From: Gonatopus flavifemur
Lineage: Eukaryota; Arthropoda; Insecta; Hymenoptera; Dryinidae
DNA length: 64,000 bases
Direction: 5' to 3'
NCBI GenBank assembly: GCA_018340375.1
Contig: JAFFJZ010000003.1
Location: forward strand, 24,366,001-24,430,000
In this document: positions 59,571 to 64,000 of the stretch, one piece after another
How positions within the stretch are numbered: position 1 is the first letter of the stretch
Layout of the letters: each line of letters opens with the position of its first letter
Made by a program: the position numbers and the translations under genes
The notes under the pieces: model-generated
Databases searched by the model: none
Told to the model about the DNA's origin: nothing
The model's input: only the letters and a program-made list of their open reading frames with translations

Positions 59571-60047
59571 CAGTGCCGGATTAAGCACTAGGCCTACTAG
59601 GCACAGGCCTATGGGCCTCCACCAATGAAAAAAAAATTGTTTATATAGAAATTAAATAAAACCACATACCACAAACTTGTATTCAATGAATTAATTGTAT
59701 TTAAAAAAAACTACGCTTTTGTTTAATTTGTATTTTCCCTAGTAGAAAATTGGGGCCACTTACAAGGGACTTATCTGATTTCCCTAATAGGATTCAAATG
59801 GGGTTGTAACGATAGGGTAGGGTACAATAAGGTTCGGATGAGATTTCAATAAAATCGAACGAAATAGGGAAAACCGTACCGAAACCTGATTAGGACCTGA
59901 TAAGAAATCTCAGGCATGCCTCGTCAGGCCCTGGTATTTTCCCATCCAAAATTTCTACTAGGGTTGAACTTATCGTTTTTAAGCTGCCCTTACATGGGCC
60001 CTCACCAAAGTTTGCCTAGGGCCCCACTTCCTGTGAATCAGGCACTG
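59571..60047. mobile_element. hAT-like MITE with 8-bp target duplication
   Basis: Ends CAGTGCCGGATTAAGCACTA and, inverted, CAGTGCCTGATTCACAGG, flanked on both sides by AAAGTTTC (59563-59570 and 60048-60055), the 8-bp duplication expected of the hAT superfamily. GGGCCT / AGGGCCC words near both ends. No transposase. Confidence 0.92.
59737..59963. mobile_element. MITE nested in the hAT-like element
   Basis: 227 bp bounded by CCCTAGTAGAAAATTGGG and, inverted, CCCTAGTAGAAATTTTGG, with inner words AAATCTCAGGCATGCC and CCTGATTAGGACCTGATAAG. It lies wholly within 59571-60047. Confidence 0.75.
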
Positions 60048-60055
60048 AAAGTTTC

Positions 60056-61010
60056 ATTGAGTGAATCTTGTAATTCTGTTACGAAACTGCGGTTTTGTTT
60101 CTGAAACTTGAGTCTTCCATAAAATCTGACAAAGCATAGGATTATGAATGGTATTATATAATCCATTCACGACCCTCAATCTGTTATGAACTCATTCATC
60201 CTCGATTCCACTATCTATCCTTTCAATATGTATCGAATGATGGAAGCGGGGGAATACATTTTTGAAACCCTTGACAATCATTAAGCAAAGGAAGAGAGAA
60301 GAAAGTGGAAGACGAAAGTCACCCCAGATAATTCATCTGTAATTCGAAGGGGTGCAGAAAAATACACAACCTTCGAACCCGTGAAATAGTTATCTGTCGA
60401 TTGATGAATGTACAAATCATTCACTTCAAATATTCATTATGTTGTTTACGTAATGAAAAAGTGACCTCATTCGTGGTTTGTCATGCAATTTAGAGATTTC
60501 ACGTTAAATCAGCGTATAACGTGACATCATTTATAAACATACAACCGCGAATCCGTTCACCTCGTATTAGGTATTTTATAAAATGTCAAATCAATTTTCC
60601 AGTAGAAAGAGCATATTCGTATGGAAGCTTTACAGCGCTGCTATAGCTAGAAGACGTAATTTCAACGGATATCAAAATGTTTGTCATGGTACATGATTTT
60701 CTTCTTCATCCAAAGATCGATATTCGATGCGCGGAGTGTATGGCAGTGATTACATATTCTTTTTCACGTAAAACACATTTTTAATGCATAAGGGATACAG
60801 AGGAGGAGAATGTATATCGATTGTGAGAGGAATTTTCTCAGAAGGATGTTTCTCTTCACTAAATTTGATTCGAGACCTTGTTAACGTGAATGTACAGGTA
60901 ATTTTCAATTTTACTCTTTAACTTTGTACGTTACCTTTGACCTTTCTTTACTCTCGAATGTTTTTTATTACGAGATCGTGGCCATGCGTCACTTGAGACG
61001 AGAATTAGAG
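60056..61010. other. No gene clearly supported; one candidate exon
   Basis: 60784-60897 encodes 38 codons from ATG to a CAG|gtaatt donor in phase 0. Otherwise repeat-poor AT-rich DNA. Confidence 0.35.
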
Positions 61011-61130
61011 GTCATCCACACATGACGTTACGTTATTTATTGTTTCACTATTTGCTGCACTAACTCGAAAATGTCTTGGTATAACAAAGACCGAGACAAT
61101 AAATAACGTAACGTCGTTTGTGAATGATCC
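61011..61130. repeat. Palindromic repeat with ATAACGTAACG arms
   Basis: GTCATCCACACATGACGTTA and CGTTATTTATTGT on the left pair with ACAATAAATAACGTAACGTC and GTTTGTGAATGATCC on the right (arms about 33 bp, stem broken by a loop of about 55 nt). Confidence 0.75.
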
Positions 61131-62045
61131 CCTATCTGTACCCTTTATTAAAACCAATATTTCAAGTATATTTTACTCGACGTTCCATTCGAGTACGAAG
61201 CAACGGGGGAAGAAAGTTATTTTATTCATTTGTTGGAACAAACAAATCATCCCACGAAGTACTTATTCTTCTCTTTTTTATCTTTGTCCTTCGAGTTATG
61301 CAATCAAAAGGATTAATTCAGCGAGAGCAGGTTCATCTAATAATCAAGTCAAGTCCTTCGAGATTATCTGAAAAATATGTTCGCAATTCTGATTTGGATG
61401 CGAAGGAAATCTTTTTTCTCCCTTCGATTTGCAACTCGATATAAAAATCTTCTATTTTATGAGCAAAACGTAATAAAAAGCGATGATCGATTTCTACACA
61501 TCTGTATACGAATCAGCCATCGGCCGAGAAAAAGCAAAGAGATACGTACAACTTATTCTTGACCTTAAAGATATGCGGACGCACGTACGTAGTCACGTTA
61601 CTTTACGATTTAAAAACGCTGCTAAGAATAAAAAAAGAATAAACACGTATGGAGCCAACGAATCAATAATTCGCGGCCAATTTTGTACAGCGGCTCGTTA
61701 ATCATAATGACGCCGAGTGAATAACCAATCCACCAATCGTCGTATCATATGGAATTCGAACAATACTTCAGTATTGTGATTTCATTCATTTTGAATGCAA
61801 AAACTGATGGGTTATAGTTTTTCTTACTATAGTATGATATTTTGATGTCAAATTTGAGTGAAGTTATGATAAATCATTCGAGAATCTTGTGCGATATTTG
61901 TGAGCGGAGTATGGTAATAAAAATCATATATTCATGGGATGTTGTGGGATGTATGAATCAATTGATTGGAAAAAAATGTTGTTTTTCAAAGAGATACGAA
62001 CACCGAGTGGATGCGTGGGATGTGACGTACTTTCAGCCCCTGAGC
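61131..62045. other. No gene seen
   Basis: Four overlapping short frames on the plus strand (61120-61701) are Ile/Arg/Ser-rich and unrecognised. No splice-supported exon. Confidence 0.35.
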
Positions 62046-62171
62046 CTGTGTCAAAAACTAGACGCTTGCGAGTGCTTTGTAAGATTCTGGTGAGGTACTC
62101 CCAAGTATCTAGTTTGTGGCTAGTTAAGCGTTACAAAACTCGTCAATGACTGGAGCATTTCTACTTGGGTT
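62046..62171. mobile_element. S-family MITE, partial copy
   Basis: CAAAAACTAGACGCTTGCGA, TAGTTAAGCGTTACAAAACT and GAGCATTTCTACTTGGGT match 44053-44170. The left arm is missing. Confidence 0.7.
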
Positions 62172-62387
62172 GGGAACGTGACGTGTTACAAACCCGAGTG
62201 TTGATACGTCCTAACGTGAGCTCCTTTGAATTGTGCCTTGCCCGGATGTTCGTTAGCCAGGATTATGGGTTATAAATTGCAGGATTAATCAATGTTGTTT
62301 ACTTTGTACAACTTGAAAACGTTGATGAATTATCGACAAGCGTACATTTTACTTTTCAATCGTATGAAATATCCCCAAGAGAACACA

Positions 62388-62515
62388 CTGAGAGAAAAAG
62401 TTTCTGAAACATCAAACCTCGAAAATTTGCTTTACTGATATGGCAAGACTCGTTGTTGAATTAGCAAAAAATTTGCTATCACAGTATAAAATGTTGCTCT
62501 AATAACAAGCGCTTG
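62388..62515. repeat. Fragment with a CACTGAGAG end and TAGCAAA words
   Basis: CACTGAGAGAAAAAGTTTCT resembles B-type ends, followed by TTAGCAAAAAATTTGCTATC. No right terminus found. Confidence 0.4.
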
Positions 62516-62540
62516 TCATTCATCAATCCGGAATTGTAGA

Positions 62541-63137
62541 TACCCAAGTGTGTATTAACGGCGGGCCCAATCTACGCCCAGGGTGAGTGCCCATGCTGCC
62601 CAACGTGGGGTCAAGCTGGGCAGACAAATGGGGTCAACCCGAAGATGATAACATAGTTCCTAGCTTGGCTGTATCGCTTTGCCCGAGGATTGGTAACACC
62701 ATGGGCCCAGCATGAACCAAGACCAGGCAATCAATACTGCCCCTTCCTTTTCTTTTGGAATTGGAAGATTGCATGAATTTCAGCCCCTCCTTTGGCCCAG
62801 TCTTGGGCCTAGTATTAAGCCCCATCCTGCCTATATGGGCCCAAGACTGGATCAAAGTGGGACCAAAATTCATACACGCTGAGGATTGTATACACGTGCT
62901 TGGGATATAAATTGTCTCCAATCTTAGCCTAACGCTGGTCCAAATTGAGGCCAAGTTCAAATGTGCCCGCACTGAGATCCATTATTTCCATTTTCTACCA
63001 ACCATAATTGTATGGGAAAGCACAACAAGGCCAAGATTGAGCCTGCATGGGCTCCATCGTTATTCCCCAATACTGGGTCAAAGAGAATGGCCCCAGCCCG
63101 GGGCCCATTGTCATTATAGGCAATACACGCTCGGGTA
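62541..63137. mobile_element. GGCC-family element, complete copy
   Basis: Ends TACCCAAGTGTGTATTAACG and, inverted, TACCCGAGCGTGTATTGCC. The 597-bp interior is packed with imperfect TTGGGCCCA / GGGTCAA / AAGACTGG words on alternating strands. No credible coding frame. Confidence 0.7.
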
Positions 63138-63149
63138 TACAGATGGCTA

Positions 63150-63280
63150 GAAAATTTTTCAGAATTGGCAAATATGTTGCTGAGATAGCAATATTTTTGC
63201 TGTAACAGCAACCGTTTTGCTGATTCAGCGAAGCAGATTTTTCAGAATCGCTTTTTCAGCAAGAATTTTTCTGTGTAGGT
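63150..63280. repeat. TTGCTG-word repeat fragment
   Basis: GAATTGGCAAATATGTTGCT, ATAGCAATATTTTTGCTG, AACAGCAACCGTTTTGCTG, TTCAGCAAGAATTTTTCTGTG. Similar to 36000-36345. Confidence 0.45.
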
Positions 63281-63449
63281 TCAAGGAAGATCTATTGCAC
63301 ATTCAATGAACGTGAATTAACATACAATCGATGTCAATTTAACTTAGGGAAAGTTTGTGTTCTTTTGGGAAGCCCACCGCTGCTTTTGGGAAGCCACCGC
63401 ATTCACCCCATGATTTGTTTTGAAAGAAACATGACCTATTCGAAACATT

Positions 63450-63686
63450 CTGGTTGTAATAACTTGGAATCTGGTCCTATTCACCAGGAAATATGATTGT
63501 GACGACCAGAAGAAGTGATTGAAGCCAAAAATAACTACATTTTTCAGGTTAGAGTAACCGAATTTTTTTTCTTGGTGTAGTAACCAGAATATGTGGTTAA
63601 TTTTGGCTTTAACCAATTTTTTTGTGTTCGTCACAATCATATTTCCTGGTGAACAGAATCAGATTTCAAGTTATATTGCAACCACG
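63450..63686. mobile_element. O-family palindromic MITE
   Basis: CTGGTTGTAATAACTTGGAA and CACCAGGAAATATGATTGTG on the left pair with the right arm. The two open frames over it (minus 63344-63640, plus 63622-63843) share SQSYFLVNR because they read the two arms. Confidence 0.8.
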
Positions 63687-63724
63687 AATGGTTTGGTTAT
63701 TTCCAACCACGTCATTTCTCTTTC

Positions 63725-63970
63725 AGCGTATAATCCATAATTTGAGATTATGCAACTTCGGACTTACGGACATTCGGGCGCATGGCGATTCAAGCGTATG
63801 GAAATTTGCAATTGTTAGAATTTCTATGACAGAGTCTGGCTAACCATGACGTACAGGCGACAAATGCATTAAAATCCCGTCAATGTTATGGCGATTTTCA
63901 ACGACTCTTATTGGATCCATCATATCCAGGCGAGATTGAATTGACTAATTGGCCTGCGGATTGCGAATTG
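63725..63970 (-). repeat. Interspersed repeat U, deletion copy
   Basis: Inverted relative to 46680-47660: it carries both outer blocks (CGGACATTCGGGCGCATGGC; TAAAATCCCGTCAATG and CCAGGCGAGATTGAATTGAC) but lacks about 750 bp of the middle. The repeat reaches towards the window edge. Confidence 0.7.
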
Positions 63971-64000
63971 GCCTGGTTCAGTTACAGGGACTTTAGAAGT

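Larger units (their letters stand above)
11132..64000 (+). other. Inferred long intron of CMIP (continues past the window)
   Basis: After the donor at 11132 I find no stretch encoding the next part of the CMIP PH domain or its leucine-rich repeats in any frame of the plus strand. The remainder of the window is therefore inferred to be a single intron longer than 52.8 kb, full of transposons and possibly holding a nested gene. A short diverged exon could have been missed. Confidence 0.5.

Noticed and set aside
63344..63843. Two frames sharing the SQSYFLVNR peptide on opposite strands
   Set aside because: They read the two arms of one palindromic MITE.
1..64000. Endogenous viral element, retrotransposon with reverse transcriptase, CRISPR array or bacterial operon
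   Set aside because: No reverse transcriptase, integrase, capsid or transposase motif was seen in any frame, no LTR pair, and no regularly spaced short repeats.

Overview
The window reads as intron-rich, AT-rich animal nuclear DNA, most likely from an insect. The reasons are one long coding exon with an insect-style low-complexity N-terminus, arthropod-type initiator motifs (TCAGT) upstream of it, GT-AG splice signals, and a very dense population of short non-autonomous DNA transposons (MITEs), tRNA-like repeats and microsatellites. There are no operons, ribosome binding sites, CRISPR arrays or prokaryotic genes. A hymenopteran host would fit the base composition, but that is a weak guess.

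The one gene I can name is the first coding exon (9689-11131, + strand) of the insect orthologue of C-Maf-inducing protein (CMIP). About 430 residues of serine-, threonine- and acid-rich low-complexity sequence lead into the conserved start of the PH-like domain (EGDIQVC, then KILSSKFLRRWETHHL). The exon ends exactly on a codon at a consensus donor. No continuation of the PH domain is visible downstream, so 11132-64000 is inferred to be more than 52.8 kb of the following intron. Roughly 8.0-9.7 kb upstream is the probable promoter and 5' UTR, with trinucleotide repeats and a pair of initiator motifs.

Inside that intron, on the same strand, two exons (45681-45721 and 46041-46203) have good splice signals and join in phase into an open, strongly helical, charged peptide that I do not recognise. 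This is the best candidate for an undescribed nested gene. Weaker exon candidates lie at 17588-17845 (- strand), 60784-60897, 37608-37829 and 55612-55707.

Most of the rest is mobile-element sequence. Recurrent families include a GAGTGAAA-type element (C), CACTGAGAG-type palindromes (B), CACTGT-type elements (G), palindromic AGCTGCAGCAGCT elements (L), a GTTATG-type element (J), a GGCC-rich family, a pogo/Tigger-like element with TA target duplication (49362-50142) and a hAT-like element with an 8-bp duplication (59571-60047). Several are nested, including a three-level nest at 14441-15482. An older tandem array of about 150-bp units (30.6-32.0 kb) is split by a later 251-bp insertion. The 1-8 kb flank and the long stretches between elements hold only scattered AT-rich sequence with no gene I can support.
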